From Glaciibacter superstes DSM 21135 (GTDB lineage: Bacteria > Actinomycetota > Actinomycetes > Actinomycetales > Microbacteriaceae), in NCBI RefSeq assembly GCF_000421145.1, contig NZ_ATWH01000006.1, forward strand, positions 124,001 through 188,000: DNA of 64,000 nucleotides. Reading direction: 5' to 3'. Below, piece by piece: positions 37,133 through 45,312 of this stretch. The position numbers and the translations under genes were made by a program. The notes under the pieces were generated by a model, which searched no databases, had not been told where the DNA came from, and worked only from the letters and a program-made list of their open reading frames with translations. The number at the start of each line of letters is the position of its first letter. Position 1 is the first letter of the stretch.

Positions 37133-38473
37133 TCACGCCTGCCCGTGGATGATGCGTCGCAATTTCACCAGCCTCGCTGAAACCTCGCGTTCGTTGCCGT
37201 GCTCGGTCGGCTCGTAGTATCTCGCGGACGTCAACTCGTCTGGCGCATACTGCTGGGCGAGAACGCCGAGCGCATCGTTGTGCGGGTATTGGTAAGCCTT
37301 GCCGTGCCCGAGGCGCTTCGCACCGGAATAGTGGGCATCGCGGAGATGCTTGGGGATGCGGCCGATCTTGCCGGCGCGCACGTCGGCGATCGCGGCATCC
37401 AGCGCCTTGTATGAGGCATTGGACTTCGGCGCCGTTGCCAGGTGAACAACCGCCTGCGCGAGCGGAATGCGCCCCTCCGGCATCCCGATCAACTGCACAG
37501 CGTCTGCAGCGGCGACCGCGATGACGAGAGCCTGCGGATCTGCCATGCCGATGTCTTCAGAGGCCAGCACGATGATTCGTCGTGCGATGAAACGCGGGTC
37601 TTCTCCCGCTTCAATCATTCGCGCGAGGTAGTGGAGGGACGCGTCGACATCCGACCCGCGCACCGACTTGATGAACGCGCTGATGACGTCGTAGTGCTCG
37701 TCGCCGTTGCGGTCATACCGTAGTAGAGCACGGTCGACGGCAAGCGACACGATCTGGGTGGTGATGACCGGCTTCTCAGCTGAAGTGGATTCTCCGGATG
37801 CCGCGGAGACGGATGCCGCCTCCAGCGCGGTCAGGGCGCGGCGTGCATCGCCGGAAGCGAGCCGGATGATCGCGGCCCTCGCATCGGGGTCGAGCACAAA
37901 GCGCTCGGCTAGTCCTCGCGGGTCGGTCACCGCACGATCGACGACCACCCCCAGGTCGTCGTCGCTCAACGTCTCCAGAGTGAGGAGCAGGGAACGCGAC
38001 AGCAGTGGCGAGATCACCGAGAACGACGGGTTCTCGGTGGTGGCGGCGACGAGGATGATCACCCCGTTCTCCACGCCGGGAAGCAGTGCGTCCTGCTGAG
38101 CCTTGCTGAACCGGTGAATCTCGTCGAGGAACAGGACGGTCGACAGGCCATACAGGTCGCGGCTGGTCCTGGCCTCCTCCATGACCTGGCGGACATCCCG
38201 CACACCGGCATTCACGGCGGACAGCTCGACGAATCGGCGTCCGGAGCTGTGCGCGATGGCCTGTGCCAGCGTGGTCTTGCCAGTGCCGGGCGGACCCCAC
38301 AGGATCACCGAGACAGAGCCCTGCTCCCCCGACTTGTCGCTGGCGAGGCTGACGATCGGCGAACCTGGCGTCAGCAGATGACGCTGGCCTGCGATCTCAT
38401 CCAGCGACTTCGGTCGCATCCGCACGGCGAGTGGCGTCGCGCCACTGCGCAGACCGAGTTGAGCATCAACCAT
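37133..38473 (-). CDS. rarA: Replication-associated recombination protein A (MgsA/WRNIP1 family)
   Basis: AAA+ ATPase working at stalled replication forks. 446 residues. [16 protein letters not shown], Walker [18 protein letters not shown], Walker [26 protein letters not shown], sensor [14 protein letters not shown], arginine finger region [11 protein letters not shown]. The C-terminal oligomerisation domain includes [27 protein letters not shown] and [20 protein letters not shown]. It is the first minus-strand gene facing the cyclophilin promoter region. Confidence 0.95.
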   Translation of the reverse strand: MVDAQLGLRSGATPLAVRMRPKSLDEIAGQRHLLTPGSPIVSLASDKSGEQGSVSVILWGPPGTGKTTLAQAIAHSSGRRFVELSAVNAGVRDVRQVMEEARTSRDLYGLSTVLFLDEIHRFSKAQQDALLPGVENGVIILVAATTENPSFSVISPLLSRSLLLTLETLSDDDLGVVVDRAVTDPRGLAERFVLDPDARAAIIRLASGDARRALTALEAASVSAASGESTSAEKPVITTQIVSLAVDRALLRYDRNGDEHYDVISAFIKSVRGSDVDASLHYLARMIEAGEDPRFIARRIIVLASEDIGMADPQALVIAVAAADAVQLIGMPEGRIPLAQAVVHLATAPKSNASYKALDAAIADVRAGKIGRIPKHLRDAHYSGAKRLGHGKAYQYPHNDALGVLAQQYAPDELTSARYYEPTEHGNEREVSARLVKLRRIIHGQA

Positions 38474-38621
38474 CCCCCCAGCGTAGTTTGAACCGCTGAC
38501 ACTCCACTTTCCGCAGTGTTAACCCGCGTGGCAGTTTTGTCCGGCATGAGTGGGTTGCGTAGAGTTCAGACTGGCCCCGGCCAGGGCGGCTCGACATCCC
38601 ACGCCTGCGCGCCGCTTATGA

Positions 38622-38677
38622 ATACCGCTGCGCGAACACCGCAGTGTGGATACCGCTGCGCGAACACCGCACTGTGT
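38622..38677. repeat. 28-bp tandem repeat upstream of the cyclophilin gene
   Basis: Two adjacent 28-base units, 38622-38649 and 38650-38677, each beginning ataccgctgcgcgaacaccg, differ at only two bases near the end. A third partial copy (acaccgcaatggg) follows. They lie in the 247-base gap between the divergent rarA and cyclophilin genes, ending 44 bases before the cyclophilin start. There are no spacers, so this is not a CRISPR. Confidence 0.88.
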
Positions 38678-38720
38678 ACACCGCAATGGGAATATCCGTG
38701 GGGCGATCTGGAGGATCGAC

Positions 38721-39527
38721 GTGGCACCGAACAACAAGCAGGACCGCCAAGCGCGCGAGGCACGTGCCAGGGTACGCGGTTACCAGGCGAGGCGTGCCGT
38801 GCATGAGCACCAGCAGAAGCGGCGAATCAGAGACAACGTCCTCGCCGCTGTGGGCCTCGCTGTGGTTCTGGTCGTCGCCGTCGGTGCGCAGCTGTTCTTC
38901 TTCAACGGTGGCCCTGGCACGCCGGCACCGACCGCCTCGGCATCCGCCACACCGATGCCGACGGCGACGCCCTCCGCCCCTCCCGGAGCGAACTCTGGTG
39001 ACGTGCCACCGGTCGACCTGGCCGAGAACCGAACCTGGAACGGCACCCTCACACTGAACGACGTTCCGCTGGAATTCGAACTCGACGGAGCGCTCGCGCC
39101 ACAGGGAGTCGCCTCGACGGTTGACCTCATCCAGACTGGCTTCTACGACGGAGTCTCCTGCCACCGACTCACCAACGGCGGATTCTCGGTGCTGCAGTGC
39201 GGCGATCCAAAGGGCGACGGGTCAGGGGGCCCTGGATACAGTTACGGCCCCGTTGAAAATGCGCCGACCGATGACCTCTACCCCGCCGGCACGATTGCGA
39301 TGGCCCGCCAGGGTGGCAACGGCTACAGCATGGGCAGCCAGTTCTTCATCGTCTACGACGACACCACCATCAGCTCTGACGACGCCGGCGGATACACCGT
39401 TCTCGGCCACATTACGAGCGGACTCGACCAGCTGAAGTCCACGGTCGTCGACGCCGGCATCCAGGGCGGTGGCACAGACGGAAAGCCGGCCGTCCCGACG
39501 ACGATCACCTCGGTGACAGTTCAGTAA
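38721..39527 (+). CDS. Membrane-anchored cyclophilin-type peptidyl-prolyl isomerase
   Basis: 268 residues from the GTG at 38721, with GGAGG at 38711. A basic N-terminal cytoplasmic segment (KQDRQAREARARVRGY) precedes one transmembrane helix (VLAAVGLAVVLVVAVGAQLFFF), a Thr/Ala/Pro-rich linker, and an extracytoplasmic cyclophilin domain (TGFYDGVSCHRLTNGGFSVLQ, GDPKGDGSGGPGYSYG, GTIAMARQGGNGYSMGSQFFI). The usual FHR is CHR here; the QFFI motif is intact. Likely assists folding of exported proteins. Confidence 0.9.
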   Translation: MAPNNKQDRQAREARARVRGYQARRAVHEHQQKRRIRDNVLAAVGLAVVLVVAVGAQLFFFNGGPGTPAPTASASATPMPTATPSAPPGANSGDVPPVDLAENRTWNGTLTLNDVPLEFELDGALAPQGVASTVDLIQTGFYDGVSCHRLTNGGFSVLQCGDPKGDGSGGPGYSYGPVENAPTDDLYPAGTIAMARQGGNGYSMGSQFFIVYDDTTISSDDAGGYTVLGHITSGLDQLKSTVVDAGIQGGGTDGKPAVPTTITSVTVQ

Positions 39528-39542
39528 TCCTCCGCGCACGGG

Positions 39543-39557
39543 CTGTGACGATCACAG
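39543..39557. other. Inverted repeat after the cyclophilin gene
   Basis: CTGTGA-CGA-TCACAG is a perfect 6-bp inverted repeat with a 3-base centre, 16 bases after the cyclophilin stop. No T-run follows, so it is a weak terminator candidate at best. Confidence 0.3.
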
Positions 39558-39674
39558 ATATCCCGCTGCGTGCGGTAACAGTTCCATAGCATCGGGCAAG
39601 ACGCCACGGGCCTTGCAATAGGCTTGTGCCGGTATTGGCCCGCCCGGGACACGACAGAATCAAAGGTGAAGCTC

Positions 39675-40907
39675 TTGACTACGACAGATCAGCAACCATG
39701 GGGTCGCGTCGATGAAACCGGCACGGTGTATGTGCGCGAAGGCGACGGCGAACGTGCCGTCGGGCAGTACCCGGACGCAACCCCCGAGGAGGCGCTGGCG
39801 TACTTCGAGCGCAAGTACGTCGAGTTGAACGGCCAGGTCACCCTGCTCGAACAACGCGCGCGCGGAGGTGCTCCCGCCGCGGATATTGCGAAAGCTGTCG
39901 CTCACCTCGCCGGCACGATTGCGACGGCCAATGCGGTGGGCAACCTCCCTGCATTGGCCGAACGACTCGGGGCTCTCGGCGGAACCGTGACCGAGCTGAC
40001 TGAACAGCAGTCGGCGGAAGCGAAGGCGGCCACAGAGGCGGCGGTGGCCGACCGACGCACCATCGTGGAGGAAGCCGAGAAACTCGCGGCCGAAGACCCG
40101 GCGAAGACCCAGTGGAAGCAGGCCTCCGCCGCTCTCGACGCCCTCTTCGCCAGGTGGCAGGCCCACCAGCACGAGGCGCCGCGCATCCCCAAGGGGGAGG
40201 CGAACGAACTCTGGAAGCGGTTCCGAGCGGCGCGCACCACCATCGAGTCGAATCGCAAGGCGTTCTTCGCCGAACTCGACAGTGCCCACAAAGACGTTCG
40301 AAATCGTAAGCAGCAGCTCATCGAACAAGCGGAGGCACTGGCCCCCAATGGACCAGATGGCATTCCTGCCTACCGCGCTCTCCTCGATGAGTGGAAGCTC
40401 GCAGGCCGCTCCGGCAAGAAGCAGGACGACGCGATGTGGGCGAAGTTCAAGGCCGCCGGAGATGTCTTGTTCGCCGCGAAGTCCGAGATCGACGCCATCG
40501 AGAACGAAGAGTTCACCGGCAACCTGGAGCAAAAGCTCGAGCTCGTCACCGAAGCCGAAGCATTGCTGCCGGAAACCGACCGCACGAAGGCCCGCACGAC
40601 ACTGACCTCCATCCAGCGCCGCTGGGATGAGATCGGAAAGGTTCCTCGCGACCAGGTCAAGGTGATCGAAGATCGTCTGCGCAAAGTTGAGAATGCCGTC
40701 CGGAAGCTCGACGATGATCACTGGAAGCGCAATAACCCGGAGACCAAGGCCAGGGCAGACGGCCTCGCCGGCCAGCTCCAGGACGCAATTGTCAAGCTGG
40801 AAGCCGAGCTGAAGGAAGCACAGGCGGGAAAGAACGCCTCGGTTATCGCGGAGGCGACCGAGGCCCTCGAAGCACGGAAGGCGTGGCTCAAGGCAATCGG
40901 CCAGTAG
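39675..40907 (+). CDS. DUF349 domain protein
   Basis: 410 residues from the TTG at 39675, with AAAGGTGA five bases upstream; a GTG at 39666 is an alternative. After a short N-terminal part (WGRVDETGTVYVREGDGERAVGQYP) it is almost entirely alpha-helical with repeats of the DUF349 type (WKQASAALDALFARWQ, ELWKRFRAARTTIESNRKAFF, DDAMWAKFKAAGDVLF, TLTSIQRRWDEIGKVPR). Long coiled coils are predicted. The family is common in Actinobacteria, usually beside relA; no biochemical role can be assigned. Cytoplasmic. Confidence 0.88.
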   Translation: MTTTDQQPWGRVDETGTVYVREGDGERAVGQYPDATPEEALAYFERKYVELNGQVTLLEQRARGGAPAADIAKAVAHLAGTIATANAVGNLPALAERLGALGGTVTELTEQQSAEAKAATEAAVADRRTIVEEAEKLAAEDPAKTQWKQASAALDALFARWQAHQHEAPRIPKGEANELWKRFRAARTTIESNRKAFFAELDSAHKDVRNRKQQLIEQAEALAPNGPDGIPAYRALLDEWKLAGRSGKKQDDAMWAKFKAAGDVLFAAKSEIDAIENEEFTGNLEQKLELVTEAEALLPETDRTKARTTLTSIQRRWDEIGKVPRDQVKVIEDRLRKVENAVRKLDDDHWKRNNPETKARADGLAGQLQDAIVKLEAELKEAQAGKNASVIAEATEALEARKAWLKAIGQ

Positions 40908-41039
40908 CAGAACTCGGCTGCATTCCGGTGCGCCGGCATCTCAGCGCACCGCCTATCCACAGGTCCGTCGAGACGTCGTCTGTCCACAGATCGACGGATG
41001 CCGCCTGATGCGACCCGTCGACGCAGGCATGCTGGGGTC

Positions 41040-41636
41040 ATGACGTACCGGCTCCCATCCGTGTTGACAACGGCAGACCTCCCGCTCGCCGAGCTGGGAA
41101 GCGCGAGGCTCGACGGGGAAGTCTTCTCGCTGGGCGACGGCTGGTGCCCCATCGACGAGATCGAAGGACAGGAGATGCGTGCCAGGGCAGCCGGACTTCT
41201 CGTCCCCTCCCGCGCCATCGCAGAATGCCTGACCGCCGCCTGGATCTACGGCGCGTGCCAGGAACCGACACGCCACCAGTTCTTTGTGAGCCCGCACGCA
41301 CGCGTGGCCGTCCATACCTCAGCGCGGTACCTGCTCAGGGAACTGCGTTGTGCCCCGACCGACCTGCAGAACCTCGGTGGAACGCGGGTGACGACGCCGG
41401 TGCGCACTATCGTCGACCTCGCCAGGAACGAGTCCGTGCCCGACGACAGGGCGATTCTCGCGATGGCGACGCTGCTGGCGCGCCGTTGGCCCGGCGTAAC
41501 CGACGACATCGACGGGAGGACCCAGCAGGGAACTCAGCGCAGCCGGGCGATGGCCCGGGCGCGCCTGTCTGCAGCTATGATCGCGGCTGGCCGGATGCCG
41601 TCCCCGAATGGCGAGCCTGGTGCGTCGTGTCGTTAG
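41040..41636 (+). CDS. AbiEi-like / uncharacterised protein
   Basis: 198 residues from the ATG at 41040. The pattern (LPSVLTTADLPLAELGSARLDG, an RAAGLLVPSRAIAECLTAAWIYG helix, RHQFFVS, TTPVRTIVDLARNE) resembles the transcription-regulator-like proteins annotated as AbiEi-type antitoxins in Actinobacteria. No AbiEii nucleotidyltransferase partner lies beside it and no VSR-like nuclease domain follows. It ends convergent with relA, 11 bases from the relA stop. Function uncertain. Confidence 0.6.
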   Translation: MTYRLPSVLTTADLPLAELGSARLDGEVFSLGDGWCPIDEIEGQEMRARAAGLLVPSRAIAECLTAAWIYGACQEPTRHQFFVSPHARVAVHTSARYLLRELRCAPTDLQNLGGTRVTTPVRTIVDLARNESVPDDRAILAMATLLARRWPGVTDDIDGRTQQGTQRSRAMARARLSAAMIAAGRMPSPNGEPGASCR

Positions 41637-41652
41637 CCGTCGTGTCGTTAAC
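41623..41652. repeat. 15-bp tandem repeat spanning the convergent stop codons of the AbiEi-like gene and relA
   Basis: cgtcgtgtcgttagc (41623-41637) is followed by cgtcgtgtcgttaac (41638-41652), differing at one base, with a partial third copy. The first copy contains the plus-strand TAG stop (41634-41636), the second the minus-strand relA TAA stop (41650-41648). Confidence 0.88.
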
Positions 41653-43906
41653 CGTCGTTGACCCGATAGACGTCGTACACGGCATCGATCCTGCGCACAG
41701 CGTTCAACACCCGGTCGAGGTGAGTGGTGTCGCCCATCTCGAACACGAACCTGCTGACGGCGAGACGGTTGCTCGAGGTGGTCACAGTAGCCGAGAGGAT
41801 ATTGACGTGATGCTCGCTTAGCACACGAGTGACATCGGAGAGCAGCCCAGAGCGGTCGAGCGCCTCGATCTGGATCTGCACCAGGAAGAGGCTCTTCGAG
41901 GTCGGAGCCCACTCGACCTCAATCATCCGTTCCGGCTCTTTCAGGAGGTCCTGCACATTGTGGCAGGATGCCTGGTGCACGGAGACACCGGAGCCGCGGG
42001 TGACGAACCCCACGACCTTGTCGCCGGGCACGGGCGTACAGCAACGGGCGAGCTTGACCAGGATGTCGGGTGCTCCACGTACCAGCACCCCTGAGTCGCT
42101 GCCCCGCAGCGTCTGTGTGCGTCCGCGTGGCGCAACCGGCAGATCGGCGCCCTCGCTCTCGTCGACGCTCTGCACAGACGTGACGACCTTCTCCAGCACC
42201 GACTGCGTTGAAACGTGGCCCTCGCCGACGGCAGCGTAGAGTGCCGAGACGTCCTCATACTTCATCAACGCCGCCACCTCGGCGAAGGAGTCCTGGTTCA
42301 TCAGCTTCTGCAGTGGCAGGTTCTGCTTGCGCATTGCCCTGGCTATCGCATCCCTGCCCTGCTCGATCGCCTCGTCACGGCGTTCCTTGGTAAACCATTG
42401 GCGAATCTTGTTGCGCGCCCTCGGGCTCTTGACGAAGTTCAGCCAGTCCTGGCTCGGCCCTGAATCTGGGTTCTTGGAGGTGAACACCTCGACGACATCA
42501 CCGGTGTTCAGCGTGCTTTCCAACGGCACCAGGCGACCGTTGACCTTCGAGCCCATCGTGCGGTGTCCGACCTCGGTGTGCACGGCGTAGGCGAAGTCGA
42601 CAGGGGTTGCACCGTTCGGCAGGCCGATGACCCGTCCCTTCGGCGTAAAGACGTAGACCTCCTTGGCTCCGATCTCGTAACGAAGCGAGTCGAGGAACTC
42701 GCCCGGGTCTGCCGTCTCTGCCTGCCAGTCGGAGATATGAGCCAGCCAGGCCATATCGGTGTCGCTCTGTGGACCGGGGCCTGGGCCGGCGCTCCTGCCG
42801 TTGACCTGTTCTTTATATTTCCAGTGGGCGGCGACGCCGAACTCCGCACGCTGGTGCATCTCCTGCGTACGGATCTGGATCTCAACCGGCCGGCCGCTTG
42901 GTCCGAGAACCGTGGTGTGAAGCGACTGGTAAAGGTTGAACTTCGGTGTCGCGATGTAGTCCTTGAAGCGGCCGGGCAACGGTGTCCATCTGGCGTGGAT
43001 GGCACCGAGCACGGCATAACAGTCGCGCACGGAGTTCACCAGGACACGGATCCCGACGAGGTCGTAGATCTCATCGAACTCCCGGCCCCGCACCACCATT
43101 TTTTGGTAGATCGAGTAGAACTGCTTCGGTCGCCCCGCGACCTTGCCACGGATCTTCGCCGCCTTGAGATCGTCGTTGATGGAGTCGATCACCTGCTGAA
43201 CGAACTCCTCGCGTTGCGGTGTTCGTTGTTTGACCAGGCTCTCGATCTCGGCGTACAGCTTGGGATACAGCACGGCGAATGAGAGGTCTTCGAGTTCCCA
43301 CTTGATGGTTTGGATTCCCAGGCGATGCGCAAGCGGTGCATAGATCTCGAGGGTCTCTGTTGCCTTTCGAGCGGCAGATTCGGCCGGTACGAATCCCCAG
43401 GTTCGCGCGTTGTGCAGACGGTCCGCGAGCTTGATGATCAGTACCCGGATGTCCTTGGACATGGCAACGATCATCTTGCGGACGGTCTCGGCCTGGGTAC
43501 TGTCTCCGTACTTGACCTTGTCGAGCTTGGTGACGCCGTCGACGAGCATCGCGATCTCATCACCGAAATCGGTACGCACCTCGTCGAGCGTGTACTCGGT
43601 GTCTTCGACGGTGTCGTGCAACAGCGCTGCCGCCACCGTCTTCGGCCCGATACCGAGATCGGCAAGGATCTGGGCGACGGCGACGGGGTGGGTGATGTAC
43701 GGCTCGCCACTTCGGCGTTTCTGGCCATCGTGGGCGCGTTCGGCTGCGGTGTACGCACGCTCGATCACCGACAGGTCCACCTTGGGATGGTGCACGCGCA
43801 CGGTCTTGATCAGCGTGTCGACCGCCCCGGCCGGCTGCGCGCGGGAGAAGATGCGGGGAACGAGGCGGCGCAGTGACGCAGCGGAGGGCGTTGTCGTCTC
43901 CGTCAT
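41648..43906 (-). CDS. relA: Bifunctional (p)ppGpp synthetase/hydrolase
   Basis: Makes and degrades the stringent-response alarmones. 752 residues. HD hydrolase domain (SGEPYITHPVAVAQILADLG, ALLHDTVEDTEYTLDEV) is intact. The synthetase domain shows EIYDLVGIRVLV, the RFKD signature in LPGRFKDYIATPKFN typical of bifunctional enzymes, and EIQIRTQEMHQRAEFG. TGS domain (VYVFTPKGRVIGLPNGATPVDFAYAVH) and C-terminal ACT domain (LFLVQIQIEALDRSGLLSDVTRVL) follow. It lies downstream of the secDF-rhodanese genes in the usual actinobacterial order. Confidence 0.96.
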   Translation of the reverse strand: MTETTTPSAASLRRLVPRIFSRAQPAGAVDTLIKTVRVHHPKVDLSVIERAYTAAERAHDGQKRRSGEPYITHPVAVAQILADLGIGPKTVAAALLHDTVEDTEYTLDEVRTDFGDEIAMLVDGVTKLDKVKYGDSTQAETVRKMIVAMSKDIRVLIIKLADRLHNARTWGFVPAESAARKATETLEIYAPLAHRLGIQTIKWELEDLSFAVLYPKLYAEIESLVKQRTPQREEFVQQVIDSINDDLKAAKIRGKVAGRPKQFYSIYQKMVVRGREFDEIYDLVGIRVLVNSVRDCYAVLGAIHARWTPLPGRFKDYIATPKFNLYQSLHTTVLGPSGRPVEIQIRTQEMHQRAEFGVAAHWKYKEQVNGRSAGPGPGPQSDTDMAWLAHISDWQAETADPGEFLDSLRYEIGAKEVYVFTPKGRVIGLPNGATPVDFAYAVHTEVGHRTMGSKVNGRLVPLESTLNTGDVVEVFTSKNPDSGPSQDWLNFVKSPRARNKIRQWFTKERRDEAIEQGRDAIARAMRKQNLPLQKLMNQDSFAEVAALMKYEDVSALYAAVGEGHVSTQSVLEKVVTSVQSVDESEGADLPVAPRGRTQTLRGSDSGVLVRGAPDILVKLARCCTPVPGDKVVGFVTRGSGVSVHQASCHNVQDLLKEPERMIEVEWAPTSKSLFLVQIQIEALDRSGLLSDVTRVLSEHHVNILSATVTTSSNRLAVSRFVFEMGDTTHLDRVLNAVRRIDAVYDVYRVNDG

Positions 43907-43981
43907 GGCCTCACCTCATTTCCGCGGTACGTCGCCGATGGTGTTCGCGCTCGCTCCCACCACTAGCCAATTATCGCCCGT

Positions 43982-44290
43982 TCAGGCAGCAACATCCCCA
44001 CCAGCGAGTTTCCAGGCATCCATTCCGCCGTCGACGTTGACTGTCGTGTACCCCGCACCAAGCAGTGCATCGGTCACCAGGCGCGAGCGTTGGCCGGTAT
44101 GACAGATCACAGCGATGGTTCCCTTGGAAGGAAGCTCGTCCTGCCGCGCCTGGAGTTCGCCCATGGGAATATGGTGCGCGCTGCCGGCGTGGCCCGCGTT
44201 CCACTCCCAGCCTTCGCGCACGTCAAGCAGCCAAACGCTGCCGTCGCCGACGAGACGCACTGCATCCGGAGCTTCCAGGGCGCTGGTCAC
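43982..44290 (-). CDS. Single-domain rhodanese-like protein
   Basis: 102 residues. Rhodanese fold: VWLLDVREGWEWNAGHAGSAHHIPMGEL and the active-site loop VICHTGQRSRLVTDALLGAGY with the catalytic Cys. The C-terminus VDGGMDAWKLAGG is typical. Probably a cytoplasmic sulfurtransferase. The GTG start at 44290 overlaps the secF stop (GTGA at 44290-44287), so it is translationally coupled to the Sec genes, an arrangement without an obvious functional reason. Confidence 0.9.
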   Translation of the reverse strand: MTSALEAPDAVRLVGDGSVWLLDVREGWEWNAGHAGSAHHIPMGELQARQDELPSKGTIAVICHTGQRSRLVTDALLGAGYTTVNVDGGMDAWKLAGGDVAA

Positions 44291-45312
44291 GCCGTGACTT
44301 CCGCGGCCTCAGCGTCGGCAGAGTCGGCGGCTTTTGTTTTGGCCGCCTGCGCGCGGAGGTCGTGCTTACGAATGGCCGGCTCGCCCTCACGGAAGTGGGC
44401 GTAGAGCGGCGCACCGATGTAGATGGTCGAGTAGGTGCCGACCAGGATTCCGATCAGGAGCGCCACGGAGATGTCTCTCAGCGTGTCTGCACCGAACGCG
44501 AATGCGCCGATGAAGAGGATCGACGCCACCGGGAGAGCTGCGACGATACCGGTGTTGATCGAGCGCACCAGGGTCTGGTTCACCGCCAGGTTCACGGACT
44601 CCCCGAAGGTTCGACGCGTGCTGCTCGCATCCTCCGCCGTGTTCTCCCTGATCTTGTCGAACACCACCACCGTGTCGTACAACGAATACCCGAGGATTGT
44701 CAGGAAGCCGATCATCGCCGCCGGAGTGATTTCGAACCCGATCAGGGCATACACCCCTGCCGTGATGATGAGGTCGTGCAGGAGCGAGACGAGTGCCGCA
44801 ACTGACATCTTCCAAGTGCGGAAGTACAGCGCCATCAGCACGGCCGCGATCAACAGGAACGCGACCAGGCCCTGGATAGCCTGTCTGGTGACATCAGCGC
44901 CCCATGTTGCACCGATGAACGAGGTGGCGACCTCGGTCTCCGGAACATCGTAGGTAGTGGCCAATTCCTTCGTCAGCGCCCTGGTTTGGTCGTCGGTCAG
45001 CTGGTCGGTCTGAACGCGGACGCCACTGTCGCCGACAGTCGTTACCCTGGCCACTGCCTCCGGCACGATGTCTGCGACCGCATCGATTGCCGGCTGCTGG
45101 GTCGGCTGTTCAGCGATGCTGGAGATCTGGAACTGCGACCCGCCACGGAACTCGATACCGAAGTTGAAGCCGCCCTTGACGATTGGAATGAGGATCGAGA
45201 CGATGATCATCACCGAAGCGATCACATACCAGATGCGGCGCTTGCCGATGAAGTCGAACGACCGCTCTCCGGTGTAGAGGTGGTTACCGAAGTTGGTGAA
45301 ACCGGCGGCCAT
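44287..45312 (-). CDS. secF: Protein translocase subunit SecF
   Basis: With SecD it uses the proton gradient to help protein export. 341 residues; one N-terminal helix (RRIWYVIASVMIIVSILIPIV), the FGIEFRGGSQFQI motif, an extracytoplasmic loop and five C-terminal helices including LYFRTWKMSVAALVSLLHDLI and GYSLYDTVVVFDKIREN. C-terminal tail is Ala/Lys-rich. Start shares one base with the secD stop (TGATG). Confidence 0.96.
   Translation of the reverse strand: MAAGFTNFGNHLYTGERSFDFIGKRRIWYVIASVMIIVSILIPIVKGGFNFGIEFRGGSQFQISSIAEQPTQQPAIDAVADIVPEAVARVTTVGDSGVRVQTDQLTDDQTRALTKELATTYDVPETEVATSFIGATWGADVTRQAIQGLVAFLLIAAVLMALYFRTWKMSVAALVSLLHDLIITAGVYALIGFEITPAAMIGFLTILGYSLYDTVVVFDKIRENTAEDASSTRRTFGESVNLAVNQTLVRSINTGIVAALPVASILFIGAFAFGADTLRDISVALLIGILVGTYSTIYIGAPLYAHFREGEPAIRKHDLRAQAAKTKAADSADAEAAEVTA

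Noticed and set aside
38622-38677. Possible CRISPR array (28-bp repeats)
   Set aside because: The units are directly adjacent with no spacers, only two full copies exist, and no cas gene is present.
39543-39557. CRP/GlxR-type site TGTGA...TCACA
   Set aside because: The half-sites are separated by three bases instead of six, and it lies behind, not ahead of, the nearest gene.
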